Assembly (NCBI GenBank): GCA_036971475.1
Contig: JBAIZL010000001.1
Coordinates: forward strand, 97,577,850-97,641,849
Direction: 5' to 3'
DNA length: 64,000 nucleotides
Origin: Prosapia bicincta
Taxonomy: Eukaryota; Arthropoda; Insecta; Hemiptera; Cercopidae
The position numbers and the translations under genes are program-made. Below, one piece after another: positions 12,806 to 24,108 of the stretch; position 1 is the stretch's first letter; each line of letters starts with the position of its first letter. The notes beneath the pieces are model-generated. The model did not search any database and was not told the DNA's origin. It saw only the letters and a list, made by a program, of their open reading frames with translations.

Positions 12806-13391
12806 GGGCTTTTAATTTCAAAACTTTTAGTATGTTTATATAGCATCTAATAATATGTTACGTCTAAGGTGTATGATACACAATTATCTGTAAAAAAAGC
12901 AAATAATGCCATTTCATTCAATGTTTAGAAAACTCTTCGCAGACACTAGCTAATATATACCTACAATGCATGATAACACAATTATAGGCTATTGAAATAT
13001 ACTTACACATTCGTCATAGACTCTCCAGGGCTAGACCTCGCTGACCTGGTTTCAGCTGAGGTTATGTCGGAATGATATTTTATAATTGAACCACCAAACA
13101 CTACCCACGATCGTGCGATTGTTTCACTTTGTATTCAGCACATGAGCCTTAGCATTTATCATGGCCTGTAACGAGCTGTATATCTCTCACCAATGTTTTA
13201 CAAATTACAATATACGATCATCCGTAATCCGTAATATATTATTCATACAACAGTTGCTTATATATTTCTTGACAAACATATTTCTTTATCATGTATACTA
13301 CTATTTACTTTTTATGATTGCATAACTTTACTATTTAACTTAGAAATTACAATAATATATATATATATAATACGTTTTCTTGTTTAATAAT
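12806..13391. other. Mixed AT-rich DNA, no gene seen
   Basis: A less AT-rich patch at about 13020-13170 has no recognised coding or transposon content. Confidence 0.45.
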
Positions 13392-13599
13392 TTAAAACAA
13401 CATAGGTCATTCAAATACAAGAATATTTATTAATTTATATCCAAAGCTTTTCGTTGGCAAACAGTACCAACATCATCAGGAATGAAAATTACAATCTGTA
13501 ATTTTCATTCCTGATGATGTTGGTACTGTTTGCCAAACAAAAGCTTTGGATATAAATTAATAAAGATTCTTGTATTTGAATAACCTGTGTTGTTTTAAT
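13392..13599. mobile_element. Palindrome of two PLE-like ends with hammerhead-like core
   Basis: Two near-perfect arms of about 100 bp (13392-13491 and 13498-13599) meet at a five-base centre. Each reads from the centre outward as CCTGATGATG, a short stem, GAAAAGCTTTGGAT, about 20 A/T bases, then ATTCTTGTATTTGAA. On the minus strand (13449-13479) CTGATGA and GAAA flank a GTTGG/CCAAC stem, as in a hammerhead ribozyme core, but with one extra T after CTGATGA. On the plus strand (13511-13544) the GAAA has mutated. PLE terminal repeats are known to carry hammerhead motifs, so a PLE-derived origin is likely but inferred. Confidence 0.6.
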
Positions 13600-13602
13600 A
13601 TA

Positions 13603-13660
<58 letters not shown>
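13598..13660. repeat. (TA)n microsatellite
   Basis: A TA run that begins directly at the end of the preceding palindrome and runs up to another PLE-like end. Confidence 0.95.
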
Positions 13661-13666
<6 letters not shown>

Positions 13667-13793
13667 TCCCTATATGTACTTAAACAAGAATCTTACTTGG
13701 TATTTATGTGAGTTAACTTTCAAAGATTGGTAGTATCTCCATTATCAAGCATCACTGACCGGGGTTTGTAGTAGACTGACACATAGTAGAAAC
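13661..13793 (-). mobile_element. PLE-like terminal segment, single arm
   Basis: On the minus strand this reads CTTGATAATGG, a stem-like stretch, TTTGAAAGTT, then TACCAAGTAAGATTCTTG and a (TA)n tract. It has the same order of parts as the arms at 13392-13599 and 44212-44775. The segment at 13671-13702 is nearly identical to the arms of the palindrome at 16054-16127. The hammerhead-like core here is degenerate. Confidence 0.5.
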
Positions 13794-13873
<80 letters not shown>

Positions 13874-13917
13874 TATATGTGTGTGTGTGTGTGTGGGTGG
13901 GTGTATGAAAATATAAA

Positions 13918-13964
<47 letters not shown>
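13794..13964. repeat. Compound (CA)n(TA)n(GT)n(TA)n microsatellite
   Basis: Four dinucleotide blocks follow one another, with only short unique interruptions (GGGTGGGTGTATGAAAATATAAAA, shown in part as GGGTGGGTGTATG). Open frames here are artefacts. Confidence 0.95.
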
Positions 13965-13965
<1 letters not shown>

Positions 13966-16053
13966 CACAACAATAATTGTTAACTCTTTAGAATATCGTC
14001 TACAATACATTAATTCATAGCCTAATTAGACATTTATTGCAAGGTAAATCCTAGTAGACATATACTATCTTTTTTATGTTTCTATGGAAATAGTGTATCG
14101 TAACTAATTGATAAAGTCAATATCAACTTTTCAAATCTGTCTACCAACATTCCAAACGGAATGAACCAGGATACATATACGAATAAATATGTATAAAAAT
14201 ATCTTATCTCAGTTTATTTATAGTATAAAGATTATTTCGTAAAAAATGTTCCAACGTTTGTTTCCTATGAAGGTTAAGATGCAGAAAGGACCCGGACCAT
14301 AGTAAACCGTTTATATCTTTTTTTCCGTTATTGAAACTTAAGCTGAATTTATTTGATTTCAGGGGGAAGATTCACTTATAGCGCTTCTTTATTTAAGTTA
14401 AATCTTTATTGTTCTAACGGAATATATATGAATATAAAGCTATCTTTTGCAAGAGAAACTAAACTGTCAGTATTACCTCGATCTGTGGGTTTCAGGTCCA
14501 ATGCAGTCTGATTTGAAAAATTACATTCCCTATTACATTTCTATGAGATATTTTAAATGGATTTTATTTAGTAATAACTTGAATATCTTTAGTTTATCAA
14601 TTATTTTACATAGTTATTTTCAATTAAATTAGAATTTAAATTATAACTTACTCTATTATGTATCAATAGGTTTAATACATGCTACAAGCATGCTTCGAAA
14701 GTTTTATGATCAAGTTTTAAATTGCTTGAATTATAATAAATTTAGTATATTAAAAGTTTTATTCCTGTAATATATATAATTATTACGAAAAATTGAGATT
14801 TTTCAGTTACTATCGCATCTGTAACAAAACTAGCTAGTAATTTTCAAAAATATCACTTTTTTGTTACCACGTGTTTTTTGTACAGAAAGCAAAGGTCAAC
14901 ACTCTGGTTTGTACTGAGTAATTATAAACAGGTAACAGACTTCATAAGCACAATATACTTCCGCGTTGCGACACAAAGTTTTGTTAATTAAAACGACCAT
15001 TGTTAAAACAACAATGAACAAGAGTGAAAGTGATTGGGTGAGATTTTAAGTCATCAAATACGTTTCAAAAGGTTTGCCGTTATGATTTCTTTCTAATCGA
15101 CCGACACGGCGAAATAAGCCGGTTATAGCGGTACAAGATCTATCTTTGGCTTATTTAAAAAGGTTAATTCGTCATAATAGAGAAAACGTATTTAGATAAA
15201 TATATTTTACTGTAAACAAATAATTATAAAATATCACAGGCATGTGAACGTTCTAACACCCATCGTAAAAACACTATATGCTTCTATTAGGCTATTAAAT
15301 AGAGAAAAATGGCGCACGAATGACCCATAACAATATCTACAATCTGTGTGTATTCTGCTTTAAATACACGTAATCTACCTACATTCAAATAAAATAACCC
15401 ACTTATAATCCACAGCAATATGCTCTACATTCTAGCATGATTTTCAAATAGAGAAATACATTATTTATTTAGGCTACGTATATTTGTATGGGCGAGACGG
15501 TTAGTCTTTATAGCATTTATCCCCCACTAAGGACATAATAGGATTCTTACTATACGTAGGATTAAGGTAGGAGCATAAACAGGTAAATAGAAGACATTGA
15601 AGCGGTCATAGTTGTATTTACATCTCGCGAAACATTATCGCGAAACAGATGCAGTCCTACTTTCTTTTAGGATTAGAAAGGTTGTGTCCACCCGTTACAC
15701 ACTTTTGTAAAGATATGGAAGCGTAGGTGGAATTAAATATTACGAAGTACCCCCCGATGCTAGAAAATATTGTCTTCAAGTCCTGCAAACAGGGAAAAAT
15801 TATAATATCGCCTAGCCAATATAGCTACCTGTAGTAAACCAGCCGGGTTTAAAGAGGTGTCTCTCTATTACACAGAGATTAGGTCAGGCTCAAGGATACA
15901 TATTGTTCTGAAAAAATATATTTCAATAATCTTAAAGTAGTATATTATATAAGTTGTACAATGTAAGACAAAAACTGTGAAAATTCTACTTTAATGTAAT
16001 ATATACGTATGTATATATATATATTTGTAGCTTTGCAATACTGTTTTCTTGTA
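13965..16053. other. AT-rich DNA, no gene seen
   Basis: About 2 kb without recognised features. Patches near 14940-15170 and 15480-15900 are closer to balanced composition and could be old unique or regulatory DNA. Nothing can be named from the sequence. Confidence 0.45.
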
Positions 16054-16127
16054 TTCACTATATGTAATTAAACAAGAATCTTACTTGGTATACCAAGTAA
16101 GATACTTGTTTAAGTACATATAGTGAA
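16054..16127. repeat. Near-perfect 74-bp palindrome of a PLE-like tip
   Basis: TTCACTATATG...ACTTGGTA is followed immediately by its reverse complement, with about 36 bp per arm and only a few mismatches. The arm matches 13671-13702. Like that copy, it abuts a (TA)n tract (from 16132). Confidence 0.85.
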
Positions 16128-16131
16128 AATG

Positions 16132-16749
<618 letters not shown>

Positions 16750-17470
16750 TTTCAGGCTTTAGGTTAGCACTAAGCATCCCATTGTATCAAACAGTCTTTT
16801 TGTTGTATTCCTTTCCTCATAAATTTCAAGTACTGGATCTTGTATTACCCAAAAAACAATAACCATCAGATTTCCTGCGGACGGTTGGATCTTGTACGTA
16901 TTCTTTCACTGCGAATCTGAACGTTTCTATTCCATACTTGCCGCTTACTCTCCGGCTCGTAGTGAAGGATCTATGTCACTTACTCTCCGGTTCGTAATGA
17001 AGGATCTATGTCACTTACTCTCCGGCTCGTAGTGAAGGATCTATGTCACTTACTTTCCGACTCGTAATGAAGGATCTATGTTACTGTTATAGACAGTAAT
17101 TATTCTGTCTAAGAAGTTACTGTGTGAGTTGTTTAGGAACCCATCTTGCTTTAGGACTTTATGGAACTTAAGTCTGTTGTCAATGATTTCGTAGCAGAAC
17201 CGTGACTAATTTTCAGACGATGTGCCACTTCGTCGATCGTTACTCACAGGTCTAACAGACCCATTTCAAGTGAACGCTCAACGTTTTCCTCATTTGTTTC
17301 GGTAAACAATCATCCGGCTCCTTCAACATGCATAACACTTGGGCGGCCATTATTTCATTTTTCAGTCCATTCGTGGACACTCCGTTGTGGCAAAACTCTG
17401 TTTCAATACTGTAACAAGAGTATTCGATGAATTTTGGTGGCTGATAGACCTTACAACCACAAAAAACGGA
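16750..17470 (-). pseudogene. Mariner transposase relic
   Basis: Read on the minus strand, fragments of a mariner transposase appear in the right order but in changing frames. They are RSVHEWTEK (near 17370), the helix-turn-helix region VTIDEVAHRLKISHGSA (near 17220), RLKFHKV-like sequence, then the catalytic-core motif HYEPESK (16946-17085, multiplied), and a degenerate RQVWNRN...LLFFG stretch matching the RQSMEW...TVFWD region (near 16930-16840). Mariner transposases are about 345 residues and bind and cut TA-flanked ends through a DDD-type catalytic core. Frameshifts, stops and the internal tandem repeat make this copy dead. TIRs were not located. Confidence 0.8.
16946..17085. repeat. 4 x 35-bp tandem repeat inside the mariner relic
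   Basis: Four tandem units of exactly 35 bp (16946-16980, 16981-17015, 17016-17050, 17051-17085) differ at only a few positions. On the minus strand each unit encodes the mariner motif HYEPESK. Because 35 is not a multiple of three, the frame rotates in each unit. The amplification therefore arose after, or caused, loss of the gene. Confidence 0.95.
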
Positions 17471-18599
17471 TCGCTGAACGTTCCTTTTCTTTGGTGCAAA
17501 TAGAAAGCGGAGTAACCATGATTAACATTATGACAGTAATGTCTTAACACAGCAACTTGAAACAAGCATGGACAAAAAAACAAATAAATACAGCGCGCAT
17601 CATCAATGCAAATTGACAGTACTACCAACATAAACAAAAATATAACTAATAGTCGATAATGATCGACTAGTGATTAATAAAACTTCACCTCTTACCCATA
17701 TAAAATATAGAATATGGCATGATCAATAACACATAAACTGATCTCGTATGAAATTTTTCGGTATCACATTTAATCAAACACACAATATTTCTGAACATAT
17801 AGAAAACTGATTTGAAAATTATTTAAATATAATCAAAAGTGTCTTCCCAATGAATACCAAAACAGCATTAACTGCAATTTTTTGACTTTTGTAAATATTC
17901 GTGACAATTTGTTCATTTCAGGAAATCTGACGTATGTGACGTCATATCTCAACAGTTTTATTCTAGAGAGAAAAGGTGGTAGACAAGACTCTTCAAACTT
18001 CTTGGAAAGTAAACAAATAGACTGATAAAGTACACAATGCAAATGAAACTGTTGATTAATTCAAAAATATATTTTAAACAGAATTTATCAATAATTTTCT
18101 ACTCATCACACCTTCTGTAACTTCTGTAGAGTTCCATGATATCCTATAGTCTGTCAGCATGGAGGCGAATCGTGCTCTTGCAAAGTGTTCAGTCGATGAC
18201 CATGACGAGCGCTGCTTTACGATCCAGTCCTGATCCTGCTAACCTCTAGAATGAGTTCTTAATTAATTCTTGTAATTAATATTCGATTCGAACTACCGAC
18301 AACTAGATGAATAATTAATGAGCAAGTGTTCGGCACACGATAACACGGCCGACAGACGAACAGGCAGTTGTATCAATGCGAGATATTACCTGCGTACAAG
18401 AGTATGCACTGGTATTTAATGATGTATTGAATTATTCCTTTCAAAGCTATGCCTTACTATCATATTATATTATCAGATTTAAGTACATTGATTATTTTAG
18501 TATATTGAAGGTCGGTAGTAGATATAATTTTTTTTTAAATTCAGTTACTGCATAAACTAACACATTTTGTAGAACTTACTATTATGTATTATTATCTTG
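17471..18599. other. AT-rich DNA, no gene seen
   Basis: The part next to 17470 probably includes the 5' region of the mariner relic. A more balanced patch lies at about 18110-18420 with no recognised function. Minus-strand frames at 17362-17637 and 17833-18042 are not credible genes. Confidence 0.4.
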
Positions 18600-19490
18600 T
18601 ACCCTAGAATGTGTTTAACTTACGACTGGTTGTACACTACAATTTGTTGTAACTTACGACTGACTGTACCTTAGTATACCGTACTGTACCTGACTAGTAT
18701 ATACCCAGTATATACTATACTGTATAGTGTAAGTTACCCTACCACTAGTAGTCACAATTGTAACTCATGAATAGTTGCTTATTACTACTGGCCGTACCCT
18801 TTAATCTGTACCTTCAATAGTTGTAACTTTCGATTGGCTGAGTCCTGCCACTAGTTGTAACTTACGAGTAGTTGCTCATCACTATTGGTTGTACCATACA
18901 ACTTAGTAACTTTCGACTGGGCGTGCCTTACGGCTGGCTGCACCCTACAATTTGATGTAACTTACGACTGGTTGTACTCTATCACTAGTTATAACTTATG
19001 ACTAGTTTTACATTACGACTGGGTGTACCTTATGACTGGTTGCTACGACTAGTTAATTACTTACGCCTGGCGGTACCTTATGACTAGTAACATGAGACCT
19101 ATTGTATTTTATGACTAGCTGTACCTTTAAACTGGTCCAACGTGCGACTAGCTGTAACCTACAACTTCTTTTAACTTACGACTAGTTTTATCTTTCGGCT
19201 GGCTCTTCCTTATAACTAGTTGTAACTTACGACTGACTGTACCTTGCAACTGGCTGTACCTTACTACTGGCTACAACTTACGATTAGCTGTACCATACAA
19301 AGGGAAGTAACTAATGACGGGGTCATTACTATAATTAATAACTTACGACTGAAAGTAACTTATTATAGGGTGCTCCTACAAATGACTGTAACTTACAACT
19401 GGTAGTACCCTCCAACTAGTTGTAATTGTAATGCCGACTAGTTGTACCTTACGACTGGCTGCACCATGAAGCTATTTGCAACCTACGACT
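18600..19490. repeat. Degenerate minisatellite (CTTACGACTGG / TGTACC units)
   Basis: About 40 short, diverged units carry a recurring core like TTACGACTGGTTGTAC, alternating with TTACAACTAGTTGTAA-type units. Spacing is mostly about 18-22 bp. Units have diverged by point changes and small indels, indicating an old array. The core TAACTTACGACTGG recurs with little change, so the repeat identity is clear although the period is irregular. Confidence 0.85.
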
Positions 19491-20929
19491 GGCTATATTT
19501 CATTATACGCCTTTTAAATTACTTAATTTTAAAATTTGTATATAAAAAAATATAATTTTGTATACGAATCACAAGTAGAAAAGAATCATAGTAAAAACTT
19601 TCGAGATGGAAAAAATATAACAATAACTGGTCAAAAATAAGAAGTACAAGAGCAAAAGAGCATAAACCCTTAGTACTAGCAGTTTGGAAAATATGTTTAT
19701 AAGGACCAAAAAGAGGAGAATTTCGGAATGTAATAGTGAATATATAGAAAGATAGAAGTACTTACTAAGAATTTTAATACTTTGTCAATGAATTTTAGGA
19801 AGCTGGTAAATTAGAACAACTGTAAAAAATATTTTATCGGAAACTGAAAACATATTAAAGCATTATTTAGAAGAAAAGCTATATCACATGAAATTACATT
19901 CTTCATCAGTAGAAGTAAGCGATATTACAAAAACAGAATAGAAAGAAGCAAAAACAATATAATGAACAGCAGTAACGTATAAGATGGTATAAAAAGAGAG
20001 AGAAAAGAATATAAACATGCTTATTAATATAACATCCAAAATAAGAAACTTTGAAGCGTTTCTAGACAAAAGATTTGGAAGTAGAAGACATATATAGAAT
20101 TTAGAAGAAAAGTAAGGAAAATAATTGTTGACTAAAACAAATGATGAATAGACTGTCAATGGAAGAATCACCTACTATTCATAGACAGTAGGGCTAGAGC
20201 CTATAAAACCTTATCCAAAGCGATACATATAAGATATGACAACTACTAACGAATCGAAAATCAGATGTAATTAAATTAAATCTACTCAAGAACTACATAA
20301 AGTCTATCTGTCAAAAGCAGGTTTCAATAAATAAAGATTACTTCAATGAAAGTGACCGGGCAAAGAAAGTATTTAGCGTGTGTTGCATGGGAAGCCAAGC
20401 GTGAAGCTTGAGAATGCAGACGTCGCTTTTAAAAGTAAAACACTTGCATAAGAAGTAAGAAGCAGGCCGTGCGCTGCTTTCAAGTTTAGAACTGAACGTA
20501 TTTTAAACTGTCCTAAAATGTTTTCTATAACTATTTTAATAACAATAAATGTTTGACGAAACTGAAAACACTGACTGTCATAAATTCAAGAGCATTTAAA
20601 GTTTGTATTTCTCGTTCCACTGGAGTTTGTGCAGTGGACAAAAATGAGAAAGAATTAAACTTGTTTAATTGTTAACATTCTTTAGTTAAATGTTTTAAAG
20701 TTGTAGTTATCTTGATTTCACTGATTAAATCAAATAATAAAATTAAAATTAAGGTAAAATAGGTCTCGTTAGATAACTTCCTTCTGAAAATAATGCTTCT
20801 GTGTTCAACAGGTAGGGTTTTACTATGAATGCCGTAGGGGAGAATGCCGTCTATTATTTTTACACACACATTATCTAAAATTATAGTTTTAGCAATTAGT
20901 TTAATAAGTAGTTTATTTCGTAGCTGGAA
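19491..20929. other. Purine-rich (A-rich) block, possible LINE body remnant
   Basis: From about 19560 to 20160 the plus strand is markedly A- and G-rich. Many lysine- and arginine-rich short frames appear, as in the sense strand of non-LTR retrotransposons. A LINE reverse-transcriptase tail follows at 20930 on the same strand, so this may be its upstream body. No RT motif could be read here, so the link is weak. Confidence 0.25.
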
Positions 20930-21310
20930 TTCTTGATCTACAAATCTATATCAGACCAGTTCTGAAACCTGAACTCTGGAAAATATCAAAATAAAGGAGT
21001 TGACAGTTCTGAAAAGAATACGTCTGCAGATAATATTTGAAATTCCAGAAGACGCAAGGAAGGCCTTTCAGTTATTTGGCGATTTCAGATTTAATAGGTA
21101 ATATTAAAATTTGAGACTCTGGTGGGCTGAACAGTCGGATTGAATGAAGTATGCGGACTTAATTTCCCTCCTAAGAATCTACTGAGAAACCTTTGATCGT
21201 GTACGAAAAAGAAGAAATCCAATGGTAAGGTATGTGGATGAAGAGGGTGCAGAAAAAACATATTTTCTTAGGAATTCAAAGGATATACCTGGTTTATTAG
21301 GTCTATTAAT
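20930..21310 (+). pseudogene. RTE-like LINE reverse-transcriptase C-terminal remnant
   Basis: The plus strand gives IYIRPVLKPELWKISK at about 20945, resembling the IYKTLIRPVLTYGSETW motif after the RT fingers and thumb. LTVLKRIRLQIIFEIPED follows in a shifted frame, resembling ...FERKVLRRIFGP. Near 21115, LRLWWAEQSD...RMRYVDEE-like sequence matches LRWAGHVERM...GRPRLRWIDDVEED. These landmarks occur in order in the C-terminal end of RTE/BovB-type and related LINE proteins. Stops and frameshifts interrupt all of it. The match is by pattern only and the clade is uncertain. Confidence 0.5.
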
Positions 21311-23559
21311 GTAATTTAGGACGATTAAACAGTTTGACTATTATTACCGACGAATGCTTAGGAAAGAGTTGTGCATATACCTGTAAATAAAATTAAGGTT
21401 GGAACATAAAATCTTCTGTTAAAATAGATCCTGGGACTTTAAGAAGACTTACTTAACAGGATAATAAACAGCTGATTACCAGTTACACCCCTTGTATGGA
21501 GAGGAATAAGCCAAGGTGGATGTAGAGCTAACAAAAAAATATTTCGATTCCTTGGTATTAGGGATTGAGGAATATTTTTTGTGTTCCATTAACGGGGTCA
21601 TTTATTAATTAAAATATTGTTATAAAAGGCAGAGATTGGAGGGAGATAGGGATTGGGGAACAATTATAGCATCTCATGGTTATGCCCGCATGTGTGTCGT
21701 AGAGTTCCTGTTAACCAAGATGAAGGTTGGTGTTATATGCTAACAGATAAACGGATTGAATCACCAAACACTGAGTAGATCTTGAAAACAAATTGATCAA
21801 TCATCACTTGAAATTAAACCAAAATTTAAGATTTTCTGTCATTAAGATGTTAAAAAAACGAAAATAAAACATTTGGTTAACTGAGGTTAAATATATCCTT
21901 TAGGTGATCAAGGCCTAGATTATGGGGAAGAAAAGTACAGTATCCGGTAAAGAATTCATACATCTCTACTGCCCAGGCCTGAGAAGGTGTTTTGTTGGAT
22001 ATGTGCTTAGTAGGTGTTGTAGGTATGCAATAACGTTTATATAGCCTGTTTAGTGTGTCAGCTCAATATAGCCTACACCAAGTAATACAGATGTAAAGAT
22101 GGTCATTAAACTCGTATAAAATTTTAACAATATATAGTTGTAAACATAACAATGAGTTATAAACATAATTTATACAATCATTTATCAATATTTATTAACA
22201 ATAATTAATTTTCAACAATTTTGAACAGGACAGAAATATTGTTCAATTCTGACATAAATTTATGTTTATTTGATCTTTAAAAGACCGACATTTTTATTCA
22301 TTTAAATGTGATTTTTCATTAAAATAGTGAAAACAATTTAAGTGTTTATTAATTATATATATAACTATTTGTAACAAAAAAGTTTTTTTAACAGGGTAGA
22401 TGACTAGGTATAACAGGGTATAGATACTAGAAATCCGAAAGCTTCTAGTACTGTGGGACTCTTCTGGCTAAAAAAGAAACCGATCTGGCAGGTTTTTTTC
22501 TTTGTCTGACTCGGGTATCGGTGTACAACTCAGTAGCCTTTCCCAAGGTAATCTTGCCGAATGCTTTCTCTCACGTGGAGTTTGGTCATTTATATTATTT
22601 CAATTATATTAGACCTTTTGGCTTCCGTCTTAGAGTCGCCTAAACAAATAGCTTTTTCCACCAACCTGACTCGGGATAACCTGACTAAATGGGCTGATCA
22701 CCATTGTAAATTTTGTTACTATTTCACAATTGAGATTCTGAAGGTCACTAGAAATTCTTATCAGAGATCATTTAAATGTAAAACATGTGATTAATATGTG
22801 TTTTACTTTAAAACCTTTTATTTTGTCCAGAAGACTCAATATACTGTTACTGTAACTCATAATTCGGTACAATAGAATCGCTAGAGATTAATGGAAATTG
22901 CTTAGAACTTTTGCCTCGTCTCACGTTTGAATAGAATTCTTCCCGATAATAACAAATCTTATGTCTACCTTGAAATAATTGAAAGTATTTGTTAAGGATG
23001 TATATGATCATCTTTGTAGCTCTGATCACACATTTTAAGAGGCTCAGATCCAAAGTTTAGCTGGAACAAAATTTTATCAAAGGAATATACACAATATTAA
23101 GTACGCTGAAAATAGAGTATTTCTAAGTAGAAATAATGAAGATAGCAGGTAAAATAACTGATTTAAGTGAAACAAATGTTGAAATAAGTATTAAAAACTC
23201 AAGTCATGCTGGTATTACAACGCATGCATGGATGTGTACATCAATGGACATAGATTGAAACAAGTACAAAACTACAATAGCCGATAATGACCAAGAGATG
23301 TGAAATTTAACGAAGAAGGGTGTTAATGAGTAAACTTTTCATCAACTCCACAATATTAAAGTTAAGGTCAAACTGCAAGTGTTATGATGCTACGTGATTT
23401 TTGTGTTGCTGTCTGGATTCGAAGGAGGATTCCATGAAGACATTGTGGTCTTTGAGATGTGGTGTTATAGTCGCGGTTGTCCTGGATATAGGTTAAATTG
23501 GCAATTTTATTATCAGTCTCATAAAGGAGTCGGTGTAGTCATAAGATGTACACTCTATT
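21311..23559. other. AT-rich DNA, no gene seen
   Basis: No recognisable transposon or gene. The 22380-22800 part is less AT-rich, with an open frame (22561-22794) matching no family I know. Confidence 0.4.
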
Positions 23560-24108
23560 AGGTTTTATTTTTTATTATTTTTTTCCCAGGCGAAAAGCCT
23601 ATTAAGGTTATCATCGCCTAACTCAATTTTTATTTAAAATAAATGTTCCATAAATTAAATTAATCAAAATAACATAAATGTTTAAAACTAATTATAATTA
23701 TCTGAAACTAAAGTAACTAATACTATACAAAATTTAAATATTATTAAATAGATTCAAGTGGCGTAAGAAAGCGATGACACGGTCGAAAGCTGTGGCATCG
23801 TCCCTTAAAATCACCTTTAAACTACCTCGAAGATCGTAACGTATATACAAATCACTCAACTCATCACAATCCAGCAGAATGTGCTTGGTTGTGATGGTAC
23901 TCCCATAAAACTGGCATAGTGGTAGATCCTCATGTCGCATCAACCATCCACGCCTTAACAAAGAGTGGCAGATGCGAAGTCGAGTAACCACCACTTCCTC
24001 CCTACGATTCGAACGAACAGATGTCCTCCATGGTCGGACGGTATTTTTGATGTCCCTCAACTTGTTTCTATTTACATTTTGCCATTCTTCATCCCAAACA
24101 AAAAACAA
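23560..24108 (-). mobile_element. 5'-truncated I-like/Jockey-like LINE, 3' end
   Basis: On the minus strand an open frame (24108 to 23734, 124 residues) matches the C-terminal end of I/Jockey-group LINE ORF2. It has W...W....NKLRDIK, then SNRREEVVVTRLRICHSLLRR, LPLCQFYG and TKHILLDC. The last parts form the cysteine/histidine cluster C..C...H...C following the RNase H or RT region. Downstream is a short 3' UTR (GGCGATGATAACC...TTCGCC) ending in an A-rich tail at about 23565-23590. Sharp loss of homology above 24108 fits ordinary 5' truncation during target-primed reverse transcription. The frame is intact over its length, so this copy is relatively young. Confidence 0.8.

Noticed and set aside
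18280..18300. GGTAGTTCGAATCG on the minus strand resembling a tRNA T-loop
   Set aside because: The rest of a cloverleaf is absent on either side.
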